Shown here piece by piece: positions 21,009 to 32,726 of a DNA stretch of 64,000 bases. Under the pieces are notes generated by a model, which saw only the letters and a program-made list of their open reading frames with translations, had not been told where the DNA came from and made no database searches. How positions within the stretch are numbered: position 1 is the stretch's first letter; the number at the start of each line of letters is the position of its first letter. Position numbers and translations under genes: made by a program. Source of the stretch: Omphalotus guepiniiformis (Eukaryota > Basidiomycota > Agaricomycetes > Agaricales > Omphalotaceae); contig JAQOOI010000080.1 in NCBI GenBank assembly GCA_028554645.1, positions 1,240,001-1,304,000 of the forward strand, read 5' to 3'.

Positions 21009-21409
21009 TCATGATGCTGTTTTCTGCTCTGCCCGTGCTTTGTGCTATAACGAGAATTAATACAGCAAATGATAGAATAAAGAAATAGACGCACCGAACC
21101 AACCAACGCATATCGAGCATTACGGCGGAACTATAAGACAAGTATCGGTTAGATATACTCCTTTGCATCGACAAGCCTGTTCTAGCGAACCTTGGAGTCA
21201 ACCTATTGAGAGGTATGAATGAGCTCAAGGGTACGAAAATTCGAATGCAGTACATACACCCTTCAACGACCTTGACCTGTTTGACTTTGGCTTCCTGATG
21301 CCATTTTTGTGAGCCTTCTTGTTCTGGTTGTGGTTGGTATGGCTGAGGAAACGATTAGTAGAGGGTTTGTATCGTTCAACTAAAGTACGCACTTCTTGGA
21401 TTTGGCCAT
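21009..21409 (-). CDS. RPL29: 60S ribosomal protein eL29
   Basis: Very small basic protein of the large cytosolic ribosomal subunit. Five exons (21409-21393, 21342-21258, 21202-21191, 21130-21104 and 21044-21009) join to 58 residues. The start MAKSKNHTNHNQNKKAHKNG is the family signature, followed by RKPKSNRSRSLKGVDSKFRR and NARYALHKARAEQKTAS. More than half of the span is intron, and exon 3 is only 12 nt (codons for VDSK). Introns this dense in a very short ribosomal-protein gene are known in basidiomycetes. Its start lies about 420 bases from the LEU1 start, in divergent orientation. Confidence 0.93.
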
Positions 21410-21826
21410 GGCGTCGTTGAAGGCGGTCTTGAGTATAAGATGTACGAATTTGGGAACTGTAGGGTGCACTGCCACGAAATATACAGTGGCTTGAGAAACT
21501 GTACAGGTACTGCCTTATATAGTCATTACGAATTCAGTAAGTAGCACTGAAACTGGACCAAAACTCTTTCATTAATGTGTAAGTTATTGATGAAAACTAA
21601 TAACGACGATAACAAACAAATTCCGGTAGTATGTAGGCTCATTTTGGTCTGCGCGAACACTGAGAATCACTAAAGGACTTCACTGGGACTTCATGACAGT
21701 TCTGCCGCATTTGATTGGCTGAAACGAAAAGCCGAAACCTGTCGGCCGAAATATGTGTCTCGTCGCGGACGAGGTCTTTATATAAATACTATAGGCCTCC
21801 TTCATTGATTTTCTTCATTTTCACTT
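21410..21826. promoter_or_regulatory. Divergent promoter region of eL29 and LEU1
   Basis: About 415 bases separate two divergent starts. A TATA-like element (TATAAATA, near 21779-21788) sits about 40-50 bases before the LEU1 ATG, consistent with a core promoter. No leucine-pathway regulator site could be recognised with confidence. Confidence 0.45.
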
Positions 21827-24535
21827 ATGCCTGCCCCAACTACACCTCCTCGTACTCTCTATGACAAAGTTTGGGACGACCACGTCGTGTAAGTGACAAT
21901 TTCGCATCAGTCTCTCATGTTCGGAGTTCTAACTGTGTGCTACAGCGAGGTCAAGAAGGACGGATTGGCGTTAATATACATTGACCGGTTCGCTTTTTCT
22001 CTGTTATACATTCCGTTCTAGTATTTGATCGCGTTATCAATAGTCATCTCGTTCATGAAGTTACAAGTCCTCAAGCATTTGAAGGATTGCAAGTTATCCT
22101 TATCGATCCCGATTATCTATTCTCACATAATTCTTATCCAGACGAAATGCTGGCCGTCAAGTTCGACGACCAGATTGCACTCTCGCTACCGTAGATCACA
22201 ATGTTCCGTGCGCATCTCGTCCTGTTTTACTGCCAGAACATCTTCTGATGACATCATACATCCAGGACGGTATCCCGCAAAAATTTCTCCAATGTTGAAT
22301 CCTTTGTCGCCGAGCCGGATTCACGAGCACAGTGTATGGCTCTCGAAGAAAATGTGAAAGAGTTCGGGTTGACATACTTTGGATTGACCGATAAGCGTCA
22401 AGGTCAGCTGGTAGTCATCTCTCCAAAATCATATCAGCTAATCAGCTTTTTTACAGGGATTGTCCACATTATTGGCCCTGAGCAAGGTTTCACTGTAGGC
22501 CTAATTTCTTAGCGTTTGAGCCGTGTACTTACGTTCCCCAGCTTCCAGGCATCACTTGTGTTTGCGGTGACTCCCATACATCGAGTCAGTGCCCTTCTGT
22601 TCTGATGATTCCATTTACTAACTACGCGGGCAGCCCATGGAGCATTCGGTTCTCTGGCATTTGGCATAGGAACCTCTGAAGTCGAACACGTCCTTGCCAC
22701 GCAAACGTTGCTGCAGAAGAAAGGAAAGAACATGCGTATTACTGTAGATGGTGACCTTCATGAAGGTGTTACCTCCAAGGACGTTATTCTGCATATCATC
22801 GGTGTCATTGGCACAGCAGGCGGGACAGGATCTGTCATCGAGTACGCTGGTTCCGTCATTCGGGGCTTCAGTATGGAAGCAAGAATGAGTATGTGCAACA
22901 TGAGTATCGAAGCTGGCGCGCGAGCAGGCATGATCGCGCCGGATGAAATTACATTCGCTTACTTGCGTAGTCGACCTCTTGCACCAAAAGGAGAGGTGTG
23001 GGACCGCGCAGAAGCCTACTGGAGGACTTTGAAATCTGACCAGGATGCCAAGTTCGATATAGAGGTGAACATCCCTGCTTCTGACATCATCCCCACTGTC
23101 ACCTGGGGCACTTCCCCTCAGGACGTTGTTCCTATCACTGGCATAGTCCCCGATCCTTCATCAATTTCCGATCCAGTAAAACGTGCCTCCGTTACGCGTT
23201 CGCTGACTTATATGGGCCTGTCTCCAAACACGCCCATGGAGGAGATCAGAATCGACAAGGTTTTCATTGGATCCTGCACCAACAGTAGGATCGAAGACCT
23301 TCGTTCCGCTGCTAAAATTGTTCTGGCTGCTGGGCCAGAGGCTAAGGTTGCTCCTGGAGTCCTGGCAATGATCGTCCCAGGTTCCGGTCTGATCAAAAAG
23401 CAAGCAGAGGCTGAGGGATTGGATGCCGTATTCAAGCGTGCTGGCTTCGACTGGCGTGAAGCCGGTTGTTCCATGTGTCTGGGCATGAACCCTGATCAAT
23501 TATCTCCAGGCGAGCGGTGTGCTAGCACGAGCAATCGCAATTTCGAAGGCCGACAAGGAGCTGGTGGACGGACGCATCTTCTGAGCCCTGCCATGGCTGC
23601 CGCCGCTGCCATCACTGGCAAGTTGACTGATGTCCGGAAGTATTTCGGCTCTACAGCGGAGGCAAACATCGCTGCAGGACCAAAGCTCAAGCTCACCAAC
23701 GCCCTAGACCTCATGGACGATCCTGTGCTACCTTCACCTAGCCCCCAGCAGGCAACAACTCCATCGGCTGAGACCCCCTTACCTTCTAGTGAAGTACCTT
23801 CTTCCGTCGAGAAATTCATTGTCGTGAAAGGTATCGCTGCGCCGTTGCACATTGAAAATGTCGACACCGACATGATAATCCCGAAACAATTTCTGAAGAC
23901 TTTGAAGAGAACTGGTCTCGCGAATGCCCTGTTCTACACTCTCCGTAAGGACCCCCGATCAGGTGCCGATACAGATTTTATCCTGAACCGAGAACCCTAT
24001 ACTCGTTCCAAGATTCTGGTTTGTACGGGGAAGAATTTCGGCTGCGGCAGCTCCCGTGAACATGCGCCATGGAGCTTGTAAGTACTGAAATACCATCGAT
24101 TCATTTTCCGTCTCAAATGATTGAACAACCAGGAATGACTTTGGCATTCGTTGTGTCATTGCACCAAGTTTCGCGGACATCTTCCGGAACAATGCGATGC
24201 AAAACGGCATGCTTCCTGTCGCCATTCCTCAAGAGGAATGCATTGCCCTCGCAAAAGATGCAGAAGCAGGTTTGGAGCTTGAAGTCGATCTAGAAAAGCA
24301 GGAAATTCGCCGACCCAACGGAAGTGCCGCTATAACATTTACTACGGATCCTTTCCGGAGACACTGTTTACTGAACGGGTTGGATGATATTGCGCTGACG
24401 CTGCAGGATGTAGGTTCAATTGAGTCGTTTGAGCAGCGACGGAGTGAAATCTGGCCTTGGCTGGATGGTTTTGGATATCGGCCTGGAAAAATACCTGTTG
24501 CTGCGAAGAAGACACCCAAACGAATGGACTGGTAG
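21827..24535 (+). CDS. LEU1: 3-isopropylmalate dehydratase (isopropylmalate isomerase)
   Basis: Second step of leucine biosynthesis: isomerises 2- to 3-isopropylmalate with a [4Fe-4S] cluster. The fungal single-chain form fuses the LeuC-like and LeuD-like parts, and both are present. Seen: [13 protein letters not shown], then [72 protein letters not shown], and cluster-ligand segments [12 protein letters not shown] and [12 protein letters not shown]. After a Pro/Ser/Thr-rich linker comes the swivel domain: [30 protein letters not shown] and [16 protein letters not shown]. The intron at 22089-22141 begins with GC (GCAAGT); all others are GT-AG. The first exon is short (start at 21827) and is supported by the conserved N-terminal motif. 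Confidence 0.96.
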
Positions 24536-24813
24536 ATGTGATAATTGTTGTATTTGTAGATGTAGCAGCTTGTAGCGAATAATGAGTATGTACATACACG
24601 ATTTAACCTTCGAAAAAAACAGATGTCGGTGGCAACGAACGATGGTTACGGCATGTAGCATGGTTGTGGCGCGTCTTCACGCGCCTGCGGACAAGTTCGG
24701 TCAAGTCACTTCTGCCAACCAGTGGCAGTGACAATAGACTTTCCCTCTAACCACCATCAACTCAACGGGAACTACTATTTTATTTATCCTTTTCACGCCC
24801 ACCTCACTCCTTG

Positions 24814-26490
24814 ATGTCGCCTTCTACTACTGCAGCTACTGCAGCACCCGCTCCTAATCCATCGTCTGTTCATCCGAAGGGGGCTACCCCAGCGAAGCCC
24901 ACGTCCAACGTCCAGTCTAAGTATTTTCCTCCAAGTGCACAACAAAAGAAAGTTCCTCGTCGTTCTAGTAAGCCAATCATAAACTGGTTTCAACGGAAGT
25001 TAGCTGGGTCTGGGAAGACGAAGAGAGCAGATGATAGTGGGAAGCTGTCGGTCGGAAAAGGTCGTGGTACAAGCTCTGGCACTGCACGAGTTTCGAATCG
25101 GGTCACTTCGTCTCCAGTACCTTCATCTGCTCATGGTGGGAGACAACAAGGAAGGCTAGATACCTTCGCAGCGGCCAGGAGACAGACAATTTCTTTGAAT
25201 GGAGATGATACTCCCGACATCTCTACCATCTCAGATGAGGAAGAGTCCCTAAATGATTCTGTCGCCCGTGAATCTACTTGGTCTCCAAATAGTGCCGTAG
25301 AGGCAGATGAAGATGCCTCACTTCGCCCATTACCTCCAAGCTCACCACCTTCACCGTCACCTTCCCGTTCATCCTCCTCATATCTTTCGCATCCGCGTAC
25401 ATTCAAAAGTATTGCAGCTAGTACAAAGCCGACCACGCTTTTGAGTATCGATCTTCACGGGAATGGCATGGCACATATTGCTCAAGCTCCTCTCACCCCA
25501 GCCTCGCAGGGGGCTCGTCCTACTCATGCTCAGTCTTCCTCCACCTCGACCGGAAACGGTACATCAATCACATTTTCTGCTCTACCATCCTCACCGCAGC
25601 CCTCTTCGCGCTCTTCTGTTGCGACAACACCGCAGATAAGTGTCATCACCTCAGTCCAGGCGCCCCTGCATACGACTCATCACCCACGCAATAATCCCCG
25701 TCCTTCCTCGCCTCCACTGGATAATGCCTCTGTGTTGACCTTAGCATCATCAGCTTACGCGATACCAGGGTTACGAGTGGGATCTGGGGCTCCAGGATGG
25801 AGCTCGGCCCCACCTTCAGCTATTGGAGGTGTTGGTGGTGGTGGTGGTGGTGATTCTGTTTCACAATTTGGAATCGTCGACGTGGATGGTACCAGTCAAG
25901 ATGACGAAGAACAGTTTGACGAGCGAGATGCTGATGCTAGTCTTAGAGCTTTGAGACCACGTAGCACGAGGAGGGGAAGTTGGGAGAGCGAAGCCAGTCG
26001 ATGGAGTGCTCGAATTCAGGTTACGGGAACACCTTCGCTCGTTCGAGAAAGGAGTCTTTGGACAACCAACAGCATTCGGACGGGTGCCTTTAGCGCCGAC
26101 AATGTGGATGTCTATGAGCAGACAGACGATGCGACAACAGCTGAGAATGAGAATTCAGCAAAGGAATCGTCTACACAAGCCCCGGAATCTGAGAATGGTC
26201 AATCACCCTCTGAGGACGCTGAACCAGCATCTTCGGAAATAGCTACTGTGGACTTGAAAATGCCAGATTCTAAAAAGGAAACAGTGGACACTCCAACATC
26301 TGACGAAAAGCAACTATCGCCGCACGTCGTTGATGAGTCTACAGTGGTGGACGACGGTGCGAGTGAGCCTCCACCCAGCAGCAAGCCTGAAGAAGGGGAC
26401 AAAGTGGCGGATCGGGCATCTGAGGTCGTTGAAATAGTCGCTGAAGGCACAAAGAGGGCTTCGTCTGAGGAACTCGAGCACAATTCATGA
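24814..26490 (+). CDS. Disordered Ser/Pro-rich protein
   Basis: Single-exon frame of 558 residues that I cannot name. The chosen ATG at 24814 starts MSPSTTAATAAPAPNPSS. A short basic, aromatic segment near residue 55 (KPIINWFQRKLAGSGKTK) and a second one near residue 210 (TFKSIAASTKPTTLLSIDLH, then MAHIAQAPLTPAS) look like ordered motifs in otherwise Ser/Pro/Thr-rich sequence. A poly-Gly run and acidic, Glu/Ser-rich C-terminal third follow. No transmembrane span or enzyme motif is seen. A scaffold or signalling role is possible but not shown by the sequence. Confidence 0.7.
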   Translation: MSPSTTAATAAPAPNPSSVHPKGATPAKPTSNVQSKYFPPSAQQKKVPRRSSKPIINWFQRKLAGSGKTKRADDSGKLSVGKGRGTSSGTARVSNRVTSSPVPSSAHGGRQQGRLDTFAAARRQTISLNGDDTPDISTISDEEESLNDSVARESTWSPNSAVEADEDASLRPLPPSSPPSPSPSRSSSSYLSHPRTFKSIAASTKPTTLLSIDLHGNGMAHIAQAPLTPASQGARPTHAQSSSTSTGNGTSITFSALPSSPQPSSRSSVATTPQISVITSVQAPLHTTHHPRNNPRPSSPPLDNASVLTLASSAYAIPGLRVGSGAPGWSSAPPSAIGGVGGGGGGDSVSQFGIVDVDGTSQDDEEQFDERDADASLRALRPRSTRRGSWESEASRWSARIQVTGTPSLVRERSLWTTNSIRTGAFSADNVDVYEQTDDATTAENENSAKESSTQAPESENGQSPSEDAEPASSEIATVDLKMPDSKKETVDTPTSDEKQLSPHVVDESTVVDDGASEPPPSSKPEEGDKVADRASEVVEIVAEGTKRASSEELEHNS

Positions 26491-26616
26491 TTTTGTACTG
26501 AATACTAGCCAATCGTTTTGCTTCTTTTGATTCTTTGTTCTGTTCCCGGTTGTTTGTCGATTCTTGCATATCTGTATATCTACCTAGCGTTATATCGTCG
26601 TATGCTTCTACTGGTA

Positions 26617-26645
26617 CAGTATACTGGGGCTCCTTGAGACACTAG
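26617..26645 (+). repeat. Left terminal inverted repeat
   Basis: First 29 bases of the MITE, an exact reverse complement of 27209-27237. Confidence 0.88.
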
Positions 26646-27208
26646 TTTAAATTTGATTTTACATCTTCGTCACACAGTCTTTCCATAAAAATTGAGTACA
26701 TAGATATTTTCTACCATATCTCAAGATTAGTTTTGGTAAGCTTAAACAAGATATATGCGGAGGATAATTGTAGGAATAAGTGAATGCAATGAAAGGCCAA
26801 ATGTCACAGTTTTGGTGTCCTTGAGACGCGTGACAAAATAGCTTCCACAGCCAAGCCTTGCGCGCGCGGCACAAGCCATGTCACGCTGGTGTCCCTGCCA
26901 CATACACAAATGCTACCTGATTGCCAAAACAAGAGGTTCATGGTCTGAATAGAAGCTAATATTGTGTATACCCAGCCAATGCAGTGTAATTTTGTTCATA
27001 TATACGATACTACTTGCAAAATAAAAGTTCACACCTTCCAAAGTTCATATTTTTCGGTCTACTTTATAACATATCTTCATCACATCAGGCCCGTTCCACT
27101 CCAATTTCTTCTAGTATCCTACCTATAGCCTCTTTACATATATCCCAATATAAATTTAGCCCGAGATTTCATCAGCAGTATTGTTATTTGTGAACGTATC
27201 AAGGACAC

Positions 27209-27237
27209 CTAGTGTCTCAAGGAGCCCCAGTATACTG
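27209..27237 (-). repeat. Right terminal inverted repeat
   Basis: Last 29 bases of the MITE, followed by the TA of the presumed target duplication. Confidence 0.88.
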
Positions 27238-27562
27238 TATTCTAAATTCGATAGTATTGTGTTGAGGGCTTGGATGAACATTGATGCAAATGACGAGCCA
27301 TTATACACAGATAGTAACGATCGAATGTACCTATCCAGCGCATGCTAGGCCCAAATGACTTCTGCACAGGCACTGTCCAAAAGTGGAGGGTGGCTAGCGG
27401 GCCTAGCGGGCCGGCACCATAGTTAACGGTCACAAGGTTCATTCTTACGCGACTGATAGACCCCGCATTATATTGAGGGATGTATTTAAAGCTTTAAAGG
27501 TCCATTCTATGATTTCTATCATTCTCGAATTCGTCTCTTGGTTCGTTGAGCCTCTCGGTCTG

Positions 27563-30069
27563 ATGAGATTCAATCCTCGAAACGTCAGTATTGCTGCTAG
27601 TGCACTGCTAGCCAGCGCATCGCTCGCTCAATCGCAATGCCCCGACTTCACGACCTATTCCCAAACCCCTCATGATCCACGTTCAAATGGAACACTGGGT
27701 CTGCCATACATGCGCCCTGACCCTGCTTGCCGCACATTCAATAGCACTTCGGTGGAGGTAAACTCTGAACGCTGACAGGCCTCTAACCCAAGCATCTGAT
27801 GGTTGTGTCGGTGACTAGAAAGTTATTTCTGACATGAAGGCTCGTTTGAAGGACCCAGATATTGCTCGACTGTTTGAAAACACTTTTCCAAACACTCTGG
27901 GTGAGTTGGCTTTTCTATTCACTCAATCATAAAACGTTGATAATGCTATCACAAAAGACACGACTGTCAAGTACTTCAATGCAGTATGCTAAACAACTAA
28001 TATTGGTTTCCGGTGTTTCTGAAAAGTACTGCGTATTAGACGGAGAACCTTGCCTTCATTATCACTGGGGTGAGCATTGAAGCCTCCTGAAGTGTAATCT
28101 TTCAACGAATAGCGAAAACAAACGCGCTTATAGGACATCACGTTCGTACTCAACGCATTTTTGTCCTCCAATACTCATTATATCTTCAGCGCCCAGTGGC
28201 TTCGAGACACTGCAAATCAGGTCAGAGATGCGTTTTCATCAACTGGTTGTACGTGCTGACGGACTTGTAATAGTTCGCCCATTATCACAGCCTTTTAAGC
28301 ATCGACCAAGAACTGGCAACATTGGTCAAAGCGGTAATCAATAATGAGGCTCGTTATGTTTCTCAGTATCCATATTGTACGTCCTTCGAAATTAATCATA
28401 ATTGATGGGGAATGTGTTGCTCAACTCATGTATGGATAGGCGGGGCGTTCCAGCCGCCACCTGAAAGTGGACTTTCACCGTCACACAATGATTACGCGGA
28501 TGGTGTCACTGTTAACCCGTAAGTCTCATCTTCAGTCGCTTGCCTCGCATTCACGAGAACGATGGTATCAGTCCAGTCAATAATCAAACAGTCTTCGAAT
28601 GCAAGTACGAAATAGACTCTCTATGTGGATTCTTGAAGCTCTCAAGATCGTACTACAATGCCACTGAAGATTCTTCTTTTATGAATGCAAACTGTGAGTA
28701 GTATGTTGCCTGTTTCAATGTTTGGATGAAATCAGACCGACGAGAGCTTGATAGGGTTTGCTGCCATTGACCAAATCTTTCGTGTCATTAATGAGCAATC
28801 CCAACCCTCCTTTGACGAGAATTTCAACTTCATCTCGTACTATAATTGGACAGGTGGGAACGGTGCGCTTTCGCCTGCAGTAGACAACGGCGGGAACGGC
28901 GAGCCAAAGGCATACACTGGAATGGTGCGACCCTTCCTTTGGTTGCTATTTGCAACGACCCCCGCTCAAACAAGTTCAGGTTGGCACACATCATCGTCCG
29001 TCGGATGACCTCAGCATCTTCGGTAAGAGGGGCATGGCTAGATTTTACTTCATCCTGGTACTGACATACTGAACAGCTTTCCTCACGCCCGCAAATGCGA
29101 TGCTGAGTGTTGAACTGACGCATTTAGCGGAGATTTTAGACAGCACAAACCAAGGACAGAACATAAGCCAGTCAGCTAAAGAGTGGAGTAGTAGAATCAA
29201 AGACTCTATCTGGTCAAACACGGTGGGTATTGTTAAAATGATCAGATCATGAAGCTCATTCTCAAGTTCAGGTTGTTGACAACATTTTTGCATACGAGAC
29301 GAACGGTGAGCGGACTGCCATTTCTCTGGTCTGATACTGACCCGGTTGTCCCAGGCTTTAGAGGTCGCTACGTGATGGACGATGCGAACGTTCCTGTGGG
29401 TGTGGCATTTACTGTACATACGTATGCATTCACACAGGTGGCATAGTCGCTACTTTCTCTACCTTACCTTGGATTCCTCGACAAAGATGACCCAACATAC
29501 GTTGCCACCCGTGAATTGCTCTTGTCCGCGAAAAATCCTTACTTTGCTGCCGGACAGACATTCAATGGTATTGGGTTCGTTGTTTCCTACTTTTTAGACT
29601 GCCCAGAATTGAACTCTTCCCTACAGGGGGCCTCATGTGAACGCGGTACGTACACGTACTACTCGTGTTCATTTCTGCTACTAACGTGAATACTTGTCAG
29701 TGGCATCCTTGGTACGTCTGTAAAGTGCATTTCTGCTGTCTCTCATTCTTTGCTAGGCCTATGTCACAAGTTTCAGCCATCTTTGGGACTGACGACGATG
29801 AAGAGATTCTCCAATCCCTATATACTATCGTCAATGTAAGTCAATGTGATTTCGTTGTTGACCGTCGGGACAATTGCTCACTTTCTTGATAGAACACGGA
29901 TGGCTTAGGTCTCATTCATGAATCGATATCAATCTACAATGGAGCGGATTACACTCGGCCATGGTTCGCATGGGCTAATAGTTACTTCGCAGAAATGATA
30001 CTGGATCTTGCTGACCGCAAACCTGGTCTGATTTTTACCAACCCTGTTAGCTATGTACCCGGTGTATAG
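27563..30069 (+). CDS. Secreted GH125 exo-alpha-1,6-mannosidase
   Basis: Glycoside hydrolase family 125, metal-independent exo-alpha-1,6-mannosidase acting on mannan or N-glycans outside the cell. The start MRFNPRNVSIAASALLASAS with LAQS is a signal peptide. Family blocks follow in order after splicing many short exons: CPDFTTYSQTPHDPRSNGTL, ENLAFIITG-DIT-AQWLRDTANQ, a YPYCGAFQPPPESGL block, FECKYEIDSLCGFLKLSRSY, RYVMDDANVPSLLSLPYLGF, TRELLLSAKNPYF with GIGGPHVNAWHPWPMSQ, and a terminal FAWANSYFAEMILDL. A microexon of 8 nt (28134-28141, GACATCAC) supplies the residues just before the AQWLRDTANQ block. Several in-frame ATGs precede 27563; this one gives the cleanest signal peptide. The upstream 550 bases of spacer include the MITE. 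Confidence 0.9.
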
Positions 30070-30287
30070 CAGTAAAATAATATGTAACACATTCTTTTGA
30101 TTCAATTTATACTTAAGTAACTAGCTGATGTAGCGCAAAGGCATGGCCACAAAGTAAAACAAAGGCAAAGTATGAATTATGTATTCACGAGTTGCATGCC
30201 CACAATATTACCGCTCATGACCCTCTCAACTCTTTCATAAGAGTATCTGTCTTCCTGTAGAGACAGCCCGTTTGATAACCCACAAAA

Positions 30288-32497
30288 ATGACTTCCACTC
30301 CTCGTGAAATAGGCACTCTTGTCATCGTCGTTCTTAAAGCTGTATGTGCGCCGTCCATCTCCTGACGCCTTGTGTTAACGCAAATCCTTCTTGAATAGAA
30401 CCATCTACCTAATAAGCGACATATAGGCAAGCAAGATCCTTACTGTGCTGTCACAATCGATGGCGAAACTCGTCGAACAAAGGCCATTAAGCGGGGTGGC
30501 CAACATCCGGAGTGGGACGAGGAGATTCGATTCGCAATATACGAGGACGAGGATGACTCGTCGCAAGGGGATCTGAATGGCACCCCTCCACCTCCACCTC
30601 CTAAGGACCCTAAACCCCAAAAGATAAAGGGGGGCAGCAGTATGAAGATTGCTTGTTATGCAGACGATGTTCGCGAGCCTGATCTCATCGGAGAGGGAAC
30701 TGTGGATCTGAAAGAGGTACTGACCAAGGGTGAATCTGACGAGTGAGCCACTTCGACTTCCCGTCAGGTGTGTTCAGAATACTCATCTGATTTCTAGAGT
30801 GGTGGACTCTCATGCATAAAGACAGGTTCGCTGGGAAAGTTTATTTGGAGATGACATTCTGGTCCAATGTAAGCATTTGTACTTTCTTAATTACACTACT
30901 CTTTTCCTCAAGCTTTTCAACATAGGCTCCAGCACCACCTCAGAATAAGAAATCCGGTCAGATACCTTCGCAAAGCGAATATGTTGGTCCGGGTTCCTTT
31001 GTCGCTGAAAGTATCTCGTCATCGAGGAGTGGACAATCCAATCGCGTCGCATCTACAAGCATTTTACATGAACATCCTCGTCGCCAGTCGGACTCCGTTT
31101 CATCATCGCTGCGGCCATCGAGTTCTCTTGCGCAGTTGGATTTATATCAGGCACCTTACGAGCAAGGCCGTATGGCTTCTTTGGATAGTCTCACTCGTAA
31201 CATGGGGGAGCTTGGCGTGATGGATCATCAAAGACGTGAAAGTTTCCCCGTAAGCTCACTTCCAATCTTTGTTTCCCCTTCTTCTGATTAATTGCGTGGT
31301 GAATAGCCACCGCAAAACAGTTATAGACCGCCGTCTTCTATCTCTGATGCGACGTCCACGTATTCGTACAATAGATCAGTTACACCTACGGGGCTACCCA
31401 ATCCACACTCCTCATACTCTACGCAATCTTCATACAACCCTGATTATGAGAGCTCGCTGCCAACAGGATACCGGCCACCTTCGAGAGTACGAACAACTCG
31501 TTATAGCATCCCTACTTCTTCATCAGGTTTCATCCCCTTAGCCAGCTCAGGATTCCCCCCTCCAGCTTCTCATACACCAGCGCCATCAGTGTACGCTCCC
31601 TCACACTTCATCGCGCAAGCTGGGTATGCTCCTGCCCCTACACAGACTCCAATACCGGCATCCTACTCCACTCCCTCAAATACATATGATAATGGACCGC
31701 CGCCTCAGAACTATTCTCCTACTCCAGCCCCAACCGGGTACAGTACACCTCCCGCGGGCTCTTTTGATCATGGGTCTACTATAGCTCCTTCTTCTGACTC
31801 GTACTCTTATCCTCATTACGCACCAACGTCGGCTCAACAGTACCTACCTCAATCCACGCCCCAAGTACCTTTCCCGAGCCAGTCTGCTCCTCCAGACTCA
31901 ATCACAGGTTATCCGCCTGTGTCTAGCGCTTCTTACGATGGTATTCTTTCTTCGAGTACTGGACCAGGGGGATCAAGACCGCTCCCCCCTCAGCCGGGGC
32001 CACCTCCCGTACAACCTGCCTACCCATTACCTGCATCTGCAAGCCAACAACATTCATACAGCCCTCATCATAACTCTATGGGAATGCCCACCGGTAACAG
32101 TTATTCTTCGATACCACCACCACCATCTCTCTTGCCACCAGCACAATCTCATGGCTCCCTTTCTCATACTTCTCTGACACACTCCCCTGAAAGCCAACAT
32201 ACGAGTACTCTGACATTGCCACCACCACCGCCCCCTCCTCAAATCAACTTGCATTCAACCTCTCGGCGGGCGAGTCTGCCCCAACCTCCTGTCCAGATCA
32301 AATCGACGTTCCAGTACTTGCCGCCGCCTCCGCCGCCTCCTGGTACAGATTTTCACCCGCAGGGCATTCCACCACCACCACCAGTCTCTCAGATTGGCCA
32401 GCCCTTCTATCCTGGACCTCCTCCTAGACCACCAACGCAATTAACACACTCGGAACCGCAACCTTTCCCGCCGACCTCATATGGTGTTAGGGGTTAA
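30288..32497 (+). CDS. C2-domain cytokinesis protein, Inn1/Fic1-like
   Basis: Inn1 (budding yeast) and Fic1 (fission yeast) link the contractile ring to septum formation. Seen: an N-terminal C2 domain, MTSTPREIGTLVIVVLKA-NHLPNKRHIGKQDPYC, then GGQHPEWDEEIRFAIYED, MKIACYADDV-REPDLIGEGTVDL and AGKVYLEMTFWS. The remaining 550 residues are Ser/Tyr/Pro-rich, with polyproline runs such as LPPPPPPPP typical of SH3 ligands, which is how Inn1/Fic1 binds its partners. Introns in the C2 part are GT-AG. The polyproline tail is one large exon. The start at 30288 gives the conserved GTLVIVVLKA strand. The specific orthology (Inn1/Fic1 versus another C2 protein) is inferred from the C2 plus PxxP layout. Confidence 0.8.
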
Positions 32498-32726
32498 ATA
32501 ATACTTCTTCTGGGCTCCGGTGCCTTTAAAATGTCGTGATATCAGATATCTGCATTCAAGGATAATGGACCTGTTCTTGTCTCTCGCAAAGCTCGCTATT
32601 ATAAACACCCATACATACCCATCTGTACTCTTCAAGATAATTTATATTGTGTCGTGGAATAAATTCATTCACAAGACAGTGCATTGGTCGACTGACCGTT
32701 CAACGTGCTGTCTCGACGAAGATATA

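Larger units (their letters stand above)
26617..27237. mobile_element. Non-autonomous TA-flanked inverted-repeat element (MITE)
   Basis: A 621-base element with perfect 29-bp terminal inverted repeats (26617-26645 and 27209-27237). The repeats begin CAGTATACTGGGGC and end in GAGACACTAG. A TA dinucleotide lies immediately outside each end (26615-26616 and 27238-27239), as expected for Tc1/mariner-type insertion. The interior is A+T-rich and carries no transposase-like frame, so movement would depend on an enzyme encoded elsewhere. A partial copy of the subterminal CCTTGAGAC motif recurs inside near 26820. The element lies in the intergenic region between the disordered protein gene and the GH125 gene. 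Confidence 0.87.
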
